Shown piece by piece: positions 33,880 to 41,180 of a DNA stretch of 62,208 nt. Below the pieces are notes generated by a model, which worked only from the letters and a program-made list of their open reading frames with translations, did not search any database and had not been told where the DNA came from. Where the stretch lies: NCBI GenBank assembly GCA_004211435.1, contig SECS01000006.1:1-62208 (forward strand), in the 5' to 3' direction. Position 1 is the first letter of the stretch. The number at the start of each line of letters is the position of its first letter. Origin of the DNA: Novosphingobium sp. (lineage in GTDB: Bacteria > Pseudomonadota > Alphaproteobacteria > Sphingomonadales > Sphingomonadaceae). Position numbers and translations under genes: made by a program.

Positions 33880-35106
33880 TTAGATGCGCACGCCCTGGAC
33901 TGCGGCGCCCCAAGTCGTCCGCCAGCGGCTCTTGACCAGAGTCAGGCCAAGCAGCGCGATCACGGCCAGGCTGGCGAAAACCAGGAAGCCAGGGCTGGTG
34001 CTGCCGGTCAGCTTCTTGGCGAAACCGAGCGACGAGGCGAGGTAGAAGCCGCCGACACCGCCGCCGAAACCGACGAGGCCGGTCATCACGCCGATCTCCT
34101 TGCGGAAGCGCTGCGGGACGAGCTGGAAGACCGCGCCGTTACCCACACCCAGCGTCCCCATGACGGCCAGGAACAGCCCGATCGTCAGCGGCAGCGAGGC
34201 GCCGGCGAAAGCGATGCCCGCCAGCACGATCGCAGCGAAGGCATAGACCGCGGTCAACGTCCTGATGCCGCCGAAGCGATCGGCCAGCGCGCCCCCGATC
34301 GGGCGCAACATCGACCCGGTGAACACGCAGGCAGCCGTGCAGTAGCCGGCGATGACCGGGGTCAGCCCAAAGCTGTCGGCATAGTAGGTCGGCAGCGAGT
34401 TGGAGAGGCCGACGAAGCCACCGAAGGTCACGAAGTAGAACAGCATGAACCACCAGGCGTCCTTCTCCTTGAGAATGGCGGCATAGGCGGACAGCGGCTG
34501 CGGCGCGGGCTGGTCGGGGCTGTCCTTGGCGGCAATCATGTAAAACACGAAGACCGCAATCAACGGGATCAGCGCCAGGCCGAAGACCTCGTTCCAGCCG
34601 AAGGTCTTGGCGAGCAGCGGCGCGAACAGCGCGGCAAGCACGGTGCCCGAATTGCCCATGCCGGCGATACCCATGGCCTTGCCCTGGTGCTCGGGCGGAT
34701 ACCAGCGGCTGGCAAGCGGCAGCGCCACGGCGAAGCTGGCGCCGGCAAAGCCCAGGATCACGCCGATCGCCAGCGTGCCCTCATAGGTCGAGATCCCGAA
34801 GTGCCAGGCAACCGCCAAGCCGACGATGACGATGAGCTGGTTGATCGCGCCCGTCCGTTTCTGGCCGATGCGGTCGCCAAGCAGGCCGTTGACGATGCGC
34901 AGCACCGCGCCCGCGAGCGTCGGCACGGCGACCATCAGGCCCTTCTGCGCGGGGTCGAGCCCGAGTTCCTGGGAAATGATCGGCGCCAACGGCCCGAGCA
35001 TGACCCAGACCATGAAGGCGACGTCGAAATAGAGGAATGAGGCGATCAGGGTCGGGCGGTGGCCCGCTTTCCAGAAGCTCTGGCTGGCATTCGGCCCGGA
35101 ATCCAT
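33880..35106 (-). CDS. Nitrate/nitrite transporter, NNP family of MFS
   Basis: 408-residue inner-membrane protein with twelve predicted helices, NarK/NasA-like. It begins FWKAGHRPTLIASFLYFDVAF, has the MFS loop GDRIGQKRTG after helix 2 and the Gly-rich NNP signature (GFAGASFAVALPLASRWYP and GMGNSGTVLAALFAPLLA). ATG 35106 has a strong AAGGAGG seven bases upstream, so it is preferred over in-frame starts at 35139 and 35145. It imports nitrate for NasA. Upstream on the same strand lies the second antiterminator leader, separated from it by an oppositely oriented kinase gene. Confidence 0.93.
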   Translation of the reverse strand: MDSGPNASQSFWKAGHRPTLIASFLYFDVAFMVWVMLGPLAPIISQELGLDPAQKGLMVAVPTLAGAVLRIVNGLLGDRIGQKRTGAINQLIVIVGLAVAWHFGISTYEGTLAIGVILGFAGASFAVALPLASRWYPPEHQGKAMGIAGMGNSGTVLAALFAPLLAKTFGWNEVFGLALIPLIAVFVFYMIAAKDSPDQPAPQPLSAYAAILKEKDAWWFMLFYFVTFGGFVGLSNSLPTYYADSFGLTPVIAGYCTAACVFTGSMLRPIGGALADRFGGIRTLTAVYAFAAIVLAGIAFAGASLPLTIGLFLAVMGTLGVGNGAVFQLVPQRFRKEIGVMTGLVGFGGGVGGFYLASSLGFAKKLTGSTSPGFLVFASLAVIALLGLTLVKSRWRTTWGAAVQGVRI

Positions 35107-35231
35107 GCGGGCACCCTCCTTCATGGCAAGCGTACTCATTGGCATGTCCCCTTCGGACTTGACGAGACGGAAGTGAAACCGATCCTCACGCGGGCGGGCG
35201 TGGTGCACGCACACGTGAGGGGGCGAAGAAA

Positions 35232-36950
35232 TTGCGGGATGCGAGTCAGGCGGACGGGCAGCTTGTGCTGGCGGCGGGCTTCGCGAGCGCCTGCGGGCCG
35301 CGCGAAGAGAACCAGGACTTCGGCGGCGTCCACATGGGCACTGCGCTCGAACGCATGCGGCAGGGTGTCATCGCCGCGGTGGCCGACGGCGTCAGCGGCG
35401 GCAAGCGCGGCCGCGTCGCCGCCGAGCTGGCGGTGCGCGCGCTGATCGAAGGCTTTTACGCAATGCCCGACACGCTGGGGCCGGCGCGCGCGATGCAGGC
35501 ACCGCTGGCGGCCTACAACCGCTGGCTCAACGGCATGGCGCGCAGCGACGACATGGAGAATTCGGCCAGCACCTTCACCGCGCTCGCCCTGCGCGGGCGC
35601 CGCGCGCACCTGGTCCACGTCGGCGACAGCCGCGCCTGGCGTTTCGCAGGCGGCAAGCTGACCTGCCTCACCAAGGACCACGTCCGTCCCGAGCCCGACC
35701 TGCGCCACGTGCTGATCCGCGCGCTGGGCATCGAGCCCGAACTGCGGCTCGATCACGCGACGATCGAACTGGCCGAGCACGACCGCCTGCTGCTGACCAG
35801 CGACGGCATCCATGGGCCGCTCAGCGACAAGCGCATTGCCGCGATCCTGGGGCAGCAAAAGTCCGCCGAAGCTACGGCAGAAGAACTGGTCGAGGCCGCG
35901 CTCGAAGCTGGCGGCAGGGACAATGCCACGGCCGTGCTGATCGACGTCGTCCGCCTCCCCGCGCCGGACCACGAGGGCATCCTCGCCGGCCTGTCGGCTC
36001 TGCCGGCAGTCGCCCCACCGGCGCCTGGCACCAGTTTCGACGGCTTCCGCATCGACCGCGTGCTCAGCGAGGGCAGATACGCGATCCTGCTCGTCGCCGA
36101 GGACACCGAAGCCGGTGGTGAAGTCGTGCTCAAGTTCCCGCGACCCAATGCGCTCAGCGAACGCGCGATCCGGCTGGCCTTCGCCCGCGAACTGCTGCTG
36201 GCCCAGCGCGTCGCCAGTCCTTTCGTGCTGGCCGCGCATCCGGTTCGCCCCGACAGGCAGACAGCGCTCTACTGCGTCCAGCCGCTGCTGACCGGCGAGA
36301 CCATGGCCGATCGGCTCAAGCGAGGACTGCCGCCGCTCAAGCTCGCCGTCGAACATGCCATCCGCCTGACCCGCGCGGTCGCGGCCTTGCATCGGCTCGA
36401 GGTGGTCCACCGCGACATCAAGCCCGACAACGTCATGCTGACGAGCGCCAAGAATGAGGATGGGGGCGGACTGAAGCTCATCGACCTCGGCGTCGCGCGG
36501 CTGCCGCGGGTCGAAGATTTCCACGGCGACGAGATCCCCGGCACGCCGGGTTTCATGGCGCCCGAGCAATTCTCCGGAAATGCCGGTGATGATCTGACCG
36601 ACCAGTTCGCGCTCGGCGTGACGCTCTACCGCTGGTTGACCGGACACTGGCCGTTCGGCGAACAGGAAGCGTTCCAGCGGCCGCGCTTCGGCCGGCCGAC
36701 ACCGCCCTCCAAGCACCGGGCCGAAATCCCGTCCTGGCTCGACGACGCGGTGCTGACCGCAATCCAGCCCGATCGCGAAGCGCGGTTCAACGACGTGATC
36801 GACCTGCTGCGCGCACTCGAACGCGGCGGATCGCTCGAAGTGCGGCAACGCCGTCCGGTGCCGCTGATCGAGCGCAATCCGGTGCGGTTCTGGCAGACGG
36901 TCAGCCTGGGGCTGGCGCTGGCGCTCGCCCTTTCGCTGATTCTGCGCTGA
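35232..36950 (+). CDS. Fused PP2C-type phosphatase and Ser/Thr protein kinase, tail-anchored
   Basis: 572-residue two-domain signalling protein. The N-terminal PP2C domain (about 10-240) has REENQD, AVADGVSGGKRG, VHVGDSRAW, LTSDGIHG and GGRDNATAV with the metal Asp residues. The kinase domain (about 270-540) has the ATP Lys in VVLKFP, HRDIKPDNVML, DLG in place of DFG, and GTPGFMAPEQF; the glycine loop is degenerate (LSEGRYAILL). A final hydrophobic helix (VSLGLALALALSLIL) anchors it to the membrane. Similar fusions occur in Pseudomonas nitrate assimilation clusters. The start is uncertain: TTG 35232 has AGGGGG upstream, and GTG 35265 is an alternative. It runs opposite to every other nas gene. 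A 7-bp inverted repeat (CCTCACG/CGTGAGG, 35184-35220) lies just upstream. Confidence 0.92.
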   Translation: MRDASQADGQLVLAAGFASACGPREENQDFGGVHMGTALERMRQGVIAAVADGVSGGKRGRVAAELAVRALIEGFYAMPDTLGPARAMQAPLAAYNRWLNGMARSDDMENSASTFTALALRGRRAHLVHVGDSRAWRFAGGKLTCLTKDHVRPEPDLRHVLIRALGIEPELRLDHATIELAEHDRLLLTSDGIHGPLSDKRIAAILGQQKSAEATAEELVEAALEAGGRDNATAVLIDVVRLPAPDHEGILAGLSALPAVAPPAPGTSFDGFRIDRVLSEGRYAILLVAEDTEAGGEVVLKFPRPNALSERAIRLAFARELLLAQRVASPFVLAAHPVRPDRQTALYCVQPLLTGETMADRLKRGLPPLKLAVEHAIRLTRAVAALHRLEVVHRDIKPDNVMLTSAKNEDGGGLKLIDLGVARLPRVEDFHGDEIPGTPGFMAPEQFSGNAGDDLTDQFALGVTLYRWLTGHWPFGEQEAFQRPRFGRPTPPSKHRAEIPSWLDDAVLTAIQPDREARFNDVIDLLRALERGGSLEVRQRRPVPLIERNPVRFWQTVSLGLALALALSLILR

Positions 36951-36996
36951 CTTCACCGTGCCCATGGGGCCTATGCTCCGCTCGTGCGGACAACGC

Positions 36997-37045
36997 AAAA
37001 AAGCCGCCTCGACTTGGTTCCTCGTAAGGGACCAATTCGGGCGGC
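36997..37045 (-). terminator. Terminator of the second leader
   Basis: GCCGCC (37003-37008) pairs GGCGGC (37040-37045), with inner pairs TTGGT/ACCAA, and is followed on the minus strand by six T residues (36997-37002). Confidence 0.9.
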
Positions 37046-37183
37046 GACGTTGCCACGCAATGTTTCGTTGAAGCCCAGTGGCGCTCTAGTCCGCCCGTCC
37101 TTGGGCGGCGGCCGGCTTGGCTGCTGAAGGGAAGGCTAACCGATTCGCAGGGACTTGGTAAAGGTCTTTTTGCAATGCAGCAT
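36997..37183 (-). promoter_or_regulatory. Second NasT (ANTAR)-type antiterminator leader
   Basis: Same order of elements as the nirB leader, read on the minus strand: TTGCA-N-TGCA palindrome (37170-37183), AATCGGTTAG (37136-37145), hairpin CCGCCC-AAGGAC-GGGCGG (37091-37108, loop with A1 and G4) and an intrinsic terminator at 36997-37045. It lies just past the nasS stop. No minus-strand gene follows until the nitrate transporter 1.9 kb away; the PP2C/kinase gene lies between on the other strand. A small regulatory RNA ending at the terminator is an alternative product. Confidence 0.78.
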
Positions 37184-37192
37184 GAAACGATC

Positions 37193-38401
37193 TCAGCCGA
37201 GCTGTGCGATGTACTCGGCAAGATGACTGGGATCGAATACGCGCCCGTCAAAAAAGGCGTTACTTTCCAAAGTCATCGTACCCTGCTGGGTCGAGACGGA
37301 GGTCTTCTGCCGAAGACTGCCTTCGACCTTCGAACTGGCCCCCGGCAAGGGCTCCCCGGTGCCGATTAGTGCACTGCGGTATACGTCGGGACGGAAGACG
37401 CGAGCCGCCTTTTCGGCGTTCGCCGAATCGAAGGTCAACCCGTCCCAGCGCACCATCTGCGTGTAGAGCCACTCGGCCTGGCTGACCCAGGGGAAGTTCG
37501 CCGCCTCGCGGTACTGGAACATGAAGTCGGGATATTCGACGATCTCGCCGCCGCGCGCGAGCAGTAGCTGGTCGGAGATCGCGCGACGGATCAGCACGGG
37601 ATCGCCGTCGAGATATTCGGCCCGGGCCAGGATCGCGGCATTGGCTTCCCAGTTGGCCGGATCGACGAAGTGCTTGCCCGCGCGGCACATGGCACGGATC
37701 AGCCGCTCGACCGTGCCGCGCTTCTCGGCGAGCACGGGTTCGCGCAGCGCCAACACCTTCTCGACGCCACGCCGCCAGACCTGCGCCGTGGCGAGGACGA
37801 TCTGCCCCACCCCGCGCTCGACCGCGACCGAATTCCACGGCTCGCCCACGCAGATGCCGTCGACCTCGCCCGCTTCGAGCGCGTCGGCGCAGAACGGAGG
37901 CGGCACCGTCGTGATCTCGACGTCGCGGTCGGGCATGATGCCGCAGGCCGCGAGCCAGTAGCGCAGCATGTAGTTGTGGCTCGAATAGCGATGGACCACG
38001 CCGAAGCGCAGCGGGCTGCCGGCCGCCGCGCGCTCACGCACGACTTCGGCCAGCGCCGCACCGACCTTGGCCGGATCCCCGAGCTTGCCTTCCGCACCCA
38101 CGAGTCGGGCGATGTCCGAGCGCAGCGTGATCGCATTGCCGTTGAGCCCCAGCACGAAAGGCACCGACAGCGGCTGCGCCGGGCGTCCGCGGCCCAGGGT
38201 CGTCGCGATCGCCAGCGGCGCGACCATATGCGCTGCATCGCTGTGGCCATAGAGCAGCCGGTCGAGCACGGTCGCCCAGGACACGTCCTTGACGAGGTTC
38301 AGCGAAACCCCCTCGTCCTCGGCGAAGCCATGCTCGCGCGCGAGGATCGGCAGGCAGCCATCGACGAGCGGGAGGAAGCCGATCGTCAGTTCCTCGGCCA
38401 T
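37193..38401 (-). CDS. nasS: NasS nitrate sensor (NrtA/CmpA-like, cytoplasmic)
   Basis: 402-residue ligand-binding protein related to the nitrate-binding lipoproteins NrtA/CmpA but without a signal peptide, as expected of NasS, which holds NasT inactive until nitrate or nitrite binds. It begins AEELTIGFLPLVDGCLPILA, has SVPFVLGLNGNAITLRSD and GEVDGICVGEPWNSVAVERG, both typical of NrtA-type pockets. ATG 38401 overlaps the nasT stop by one base (TGATG) and GGGAGG lies upstream; a GTG at 38404 is in frame. No ABC nitrate permease genes are present, which supports a sensor rather than a transporter role. Confidence 0.93.
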   Translation of the reverse strand: MAEELTIGFLPLVDGCLPILAREHGFAEDEGVSLNLVKDVSWATVLDRLLYGHSDAAHMVAPLAIATTLGRGRPAQPLSVPFVLGLNGNAITLRSDIARLVGAEGKLGDPAKVGAALAEVVRERAAAGSPLRFGVVHRYSSHNYMLRYWLAACGIMPDRDVEITTVPPPFCADALEAGEVDGICVGEPWNSVAVERGVGQIVLATAQVWRRGVEKVLALREPVLAEKRGTVERLIRAMCRAGKHFVDPANWEANAAILARAEYLDGDPVLIRRAISDQLLLARGGEIVEYPDFMFQYREAANFPWVSQAEWLYTQMVRWDGLTFDSANAEKAARVFRPDVYRSALIGTGEPLPGASSKVEGSLRQKTSVSTQQGTMTLESNAFFDGRVFDPSHLAEYIAQLG

Positions 38402-38979
38402 CACTTCCCTCCCATGAGCTTGTGCGCCGTGATGATGGCGTCGGCGATTTCGGCGATCTTCTTGCCCTGGTCCATCGCCGCCTTGCGCATTTCGGCATAG
38501 GCCTTGGGCTCGGGCAGGCCGCGGCTGTCCATGAGAATGCGCTTGGCCTTGTCGATCGCTTCGCGATCCGCGAGCCGCCCTCGCGCCTCGTCGAGATCCG
38601 ACTGCAGCCGCGCGAAGGCGTTGAACCGCCGCACTGCGACGTCCATCAGCGACTTGATGCGGTTCGCCGCGAGACCGTCGACGACATAGGCAGAGACTCC
38701 GGCGTCGATCGAAGCGGCGATCGTCTCGTCGTCGCTCTCGTCGACGAACATCGCGATCGGCCGGGCCAGCGCCCGGCTGACCGCGAAATATTCCTCGAGC
38801 ACGTCGCGCGACGGATTGCCCAGGTCCATGAGGACGATGTCAGGCGCGATCTCGCCGATCCGCGCGACGAGACCGCGTCGTTCGGTCACCACGAAGATCT
38901 CGCAGTCGTCGAGCGACGCGAGTCCTTCCTGGATCACCGAAGCGCGCGCGGCGCTTTCATCGACGATGGCGATGCGCAT
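38401..38979 (-). CDS. nasT: NasT response-regulator-type antiterminator (ANTAR domain)
   Basis: 192-residue protein with an N-terminal pseudo-receiver domain (RIAIVDESAARASVIQEGL; Asp in IVLMDLG) and a C-terminal three-helix ANTAR RNA-binding domain (LADREAIDKAKRILMD, then EAYAEMRKAAMD-type helix and IADAIITAHKLM). In known NasS/NasT systems NasT binds a two-hairpin leader RNA and stops termination. Two suitable leaders lie in this window. The gene overlaps nasS by one base, and a TTGCACTGCAA palindrome lies 10-20 bases before the start, so the pair may be autoregulated or share a regulator with its targets. Confidence 0.95.
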   Translation of the reverse strand: MRIAIVDESAARASVIQEGLASLDDCEIFVVTERRGLVARIGEIAPDIVLMDLGNPSRDVLEEYFAVSRALARPIAMFVDESDDETIAASIDAGVSAYVVDGLAANRIKSLMDVAVRRFNAFARLQSDLDEARGRLADREAIDKAKRILMDSRGLPEPKAYAEMRKAAMDQGKKIAEIADAIITAHKLMGGK

Positions 38980-38988
38980 GCGAGCCTA

Positions 38989-39000
38989 TTGCACTGCAAC
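38989..39000. promoter_or_regulatory. TTGCA-N-TGCAA palindrome upstream of nasT
   Basis: TTGCACTGCAA is palindromic around its centre. Close relatives stand at the upstream ends of both antiterminator leaders: TTGCAGTGCAG (from 32366) and TTGCAATGCAG (from 37170). One copy before each nas transcription unit suggests a common activator or repressor site. The protein is not identified. Confidence 0.5.
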
Positions 39001-39022
39001 ATCGGCTTTTGGCAACGGGGTG

Positions 39023-40153
39023 TCAGAAGTGGGCCTTCGGAATGTGCGTTATCCGACAAGCGAGATCTGCCTCACCCGAGGCGACGATGAAATGATCGCC
39101 CGCTTCGACGATGCCCGTCGTGAACACGACGTCGCGGATATAGATCAGATCGTCGATCGGTGCCGTCAGCGCAGGATCGGCTTCGAGCAGCGGATCGTGG
39201 CTCGTCGCGATCGTGCGAGCGGGGTTCTCGGCATCGAGTAGCGACCAATATGTGCGGTATACGCCAACGAGTCCGCTCGGCTCGACCCCGTGCCACAAGG
39301 TCAGCCAGCCGCGCTGGCCTGCGATATCGGTCAGGATCGGCGGCGTCCCCCCGCCCATCCGCGCGGTCGCAACCGTATTGGCATGGGGCCGGATGCCCGG
39401 TTCGAGATGCGGCTGCCAGTGGCGGCAATCGGGCGAGGAGGCGAGATTGATCGAAGGCCCCGCGCGCCATTCGCTGCCCGGCGGATAGGCGAAATAGAGA
39501 TCGCCGAGCGGCCGCGTCTGCGCCCAGAACTTGCCGCCGATCAGGCCCTCGAAGATCAGCATGTCCTTGTTCTGGTGATCGAGCACGATGCCCTCGAAGA
39601 TCCAGTCCAAGGCATCGTCCGAAGAGTAGAGCGTGGTCGAATGCCGCTCGGGACTGACCGAGCAGGTCGTCATCCAATACCGGCCCTCGACCCGACTGAT
39701 CCGCGCGTCCTCGAGCCCATAGCATTGCCAGGATCCGGTCGGCGCGACGGCCCGGTCGTAGTGGATCGTGACCACCGTGAGTCCATCGGGCGACATCTCG
39801 ACCGGGAGCAGCCACGACAGCGAGGTCAGCGCCATGATCTTCCAGCCGCCGCCGTCGCGAAGCATGAACTTGCGCGGATCGGCGGTGTCCGCGTCTTCTA
39901 GCGGCCAGCCGTCGAGGACATATTTTCCCTCGTCCCAGCGAATCGCATGAACCTTGTCATCGAAGATGGGTTCGCGCAGCGCCTCGGCGATCCGCACGAG
40001 CATCAGCAGATTGCCATTGGGCAGCCGGGTGAGCGCGGGATTGAACGCACCCAGCACATAAGTCTCGGCCGCGAGATGCCCGGCCAGCGGCGATCGTGAC
40101 AGGTCGACCATCGGCGGTGTGAAAACGAGGCGATCGACGGGAAATGCGGCCAT
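39023..40153 (-). CDS. GH130-like glycosidase/mannoside phosphorylase family protein
   Basis: 376-residue five-bladed beta-propeller protein resembling glycoside hydrolase family 130, whose members phosphorolyse or hydrolyse beta-mannosides. Visible family segments are FNPALTRLPNGNLLMLVRIAE, the GLEDARISRVEGRYWMT strand with the likely catalytic Asp, and LTLWHGVEPSG near the C-terminus. ATG 40153 has AGGGGG eight bases upstream; an earlier ATG at 40180 is possible. It ends 43 bases before nasT but shows no functional link to nitrate use. No sugar transporter or other glycoside gene is near, so the substrate is unknown. Confidence 0.8.
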   Translation of the reverse strand: MAAFPVDRLVFTPPMVDLSRSPLAGHLAAETYVLGAFNPALTRLPNGNLLMLVRIAEALREPIFDDKVHAIRWDEGKYVLDGWPLEDADTADPRKFMLRDGGGWKIMALTSLSWLLPVEMSPDGLTVVTIHYDRAVAPTGSWQCYGLEDARISRVEGRYWMTTCSVSPERHSTTLYSSDDALDWIFEGIVLDHQNKDMLIFEGLIGGKFWAQTRPLGDLYFAYPPGSEWRAGPSINLASSPDCRHWQPHLEPGIRPHANTVATARMGGGTPPILTDIAGQRGWLTLWHGVEPSGLVGVYRTYWSLLDAENPARTIATSHDPLLEADPALTAPIDDLIYIRDVVFTTGIVEAGDHFIVASGEADLACRITHIPKAHF

Positions 40154-40293
40154 GGCTTGCGCCCCCTGCGGTTTCGACATTCCCAGCGGAAAGTCCGCGC
40201 GCGCCTGAGTGTTCCGGGAAGCCCTGCGCACGACGCGGAACCCGCGCCGGTTCTGGTCGTTTCTGAGGCCGCATGTTCAACGGAGTATCCGAC

Positions 40294-40527
40294 ATGGCTG
40301 AAGATCGCACCGTAATCGTCGAAACCCCCAGCCGCGGCGGCGGCTCGGGCTGGGTCATAGCGCTCGTCCTCGTGGTTGCTCTGGTCGTGGGCATCGTTTT
40401 CTTCAGCCGCATGAGCGACAGCGAAGCGGTCAAGGACAATGCCGTCGCCAATGCCGCGGCAAATGTCGGCGATGCTGCCAAGGATGTCGGCAGCGCCGCG
40501 AAGGACGTTGCCAATCCCACCAAGTAA
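40294..40527 (+). CDS. Small single-pass membrane protein with Ala-rich tail
   Basis: 77-residue protein. A short polar N-terminus (MAEDRTVIVETPSRGGG) leads into one membrane helix (WVIALVLVVALVVGIVFF). The Ala/Asn/Asp-rich tail repeats a D-A-A-K-D-V-G/A pattern that could form an amphipathic helix. CGGAG lies eight bases upstream; a slightly longer frame starts at 40273. I do not recognise a named family. It diverges from the GH130-like gene and precedes the FMN reductase gene by about 70 bases. Confidence 0.65.
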   Translation: MAEDRTVIVETPSRGGGSGWVIALVLVVALVVGIVFFSRMSDSEAVKDNAVANAAANVGDAAKDVGSAAKDVANPTK

Positions 40528-40597
40528 GCGCCTCTCCGCGGCTTGACGGCGCGAAGCCGCACCCGCCAGGGTGGCGCCGTCAACCGTGGAGGATCGC

Positions 40598-41173
40598 GTG
40601 CCCGCAACCGAAGAAACGTCCCGTCTCAATGTGCTCGCCTTTGCGGGCAGCTTGCGGCGTGACTCGTACAATCGCGCGCTGGTCAGGGCCGCGGTCGAGC
40701 TTGCTCCGAACGATATGGCCGTGACCGTCTTCGACATAGCCGAAGTGCCGCTTTACGATGGCGACGTCGAAGAGGCGGGCGATCCAGAAGGCGTGGCCCG
40801 CTTCAAACAGGCGATCGCTACGGCGGACGGCGTGATCATGGCCACGCCCGAATACAACCACGGGGTGCCGGGGGTGATGAAGAACGCGATCGACTGGGCC
40901 TCGCGCCCGCCACGCGGCGCGGTCCTGGCTCGCAAGCCAGTGGCGATATTCGGTGCTTCGCCGGGGATCACGGGCACCGCGCGCGGACAGAGCCAGTTGC
41001 GCCAGGCTTTCACCTTTACCGAAAGCTACTGCATGCCCCAACCCGAAGTGCTCGTTTTCCGCGCAAACGAGAAGTTCGACGCAGAGGGCCGCCTGACCGA
41101 CGAACGCACGCGCCAGGGCGTCGCGCGCTTTCTGACGGCTTTCGCCGACTGGGTCCGCCACTGCCAGCGCTAG
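40598..41173 (+). CDS. NADPH-dependent FMN reductase family protein
   Basis: 191-residue flavodoxin-fold reductase (ChrR/ArsH-type NADPH:FMN or quinone reductase). The FMN phosphate loop is AFAGSLRRDSYNRAL and the second flavin-contact motif TPEYNHGVPGVMKNAIDW is intact. The GTG at 40598 is chosen for its GGAGG site five to six bases upstream; an in-frame GTG at 40571 lacks one. Such enzymes reduce quinones, chromate or azo compounds and protect against oxidative stress; the real substrate is not evident. It converges on the GGDEF-EAL gene, with seven bases between them. Confidence 0.9.
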   Translation: MPATEETSRLNVLAFAGSLRRDSYNRALVRAAVELAPNDMAVTVFDIAEVPLYDGDVEEAGDPEGVARFKQAIATADGVIMATPEYNHGVPGVMKNAIDWASRPPRGAVLARKPVAIFGASPGITGTARGQSQLRQAFTFTESYCMPQPEVLVFRANEKFDAEGRLTDERTRQGVARFLTAFADWVRHCQR

Positions 41174-41180
41174 GCCGGTC

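Noticed and set aside
35136..36998. 620-residue minus-strand open frame opposite the PP2C/kinase gene
   Set aside because: The plus-strand frame has complete PP2C and kinase motifs; the minus frame is low-complexity shadow coding caused by high GC3.
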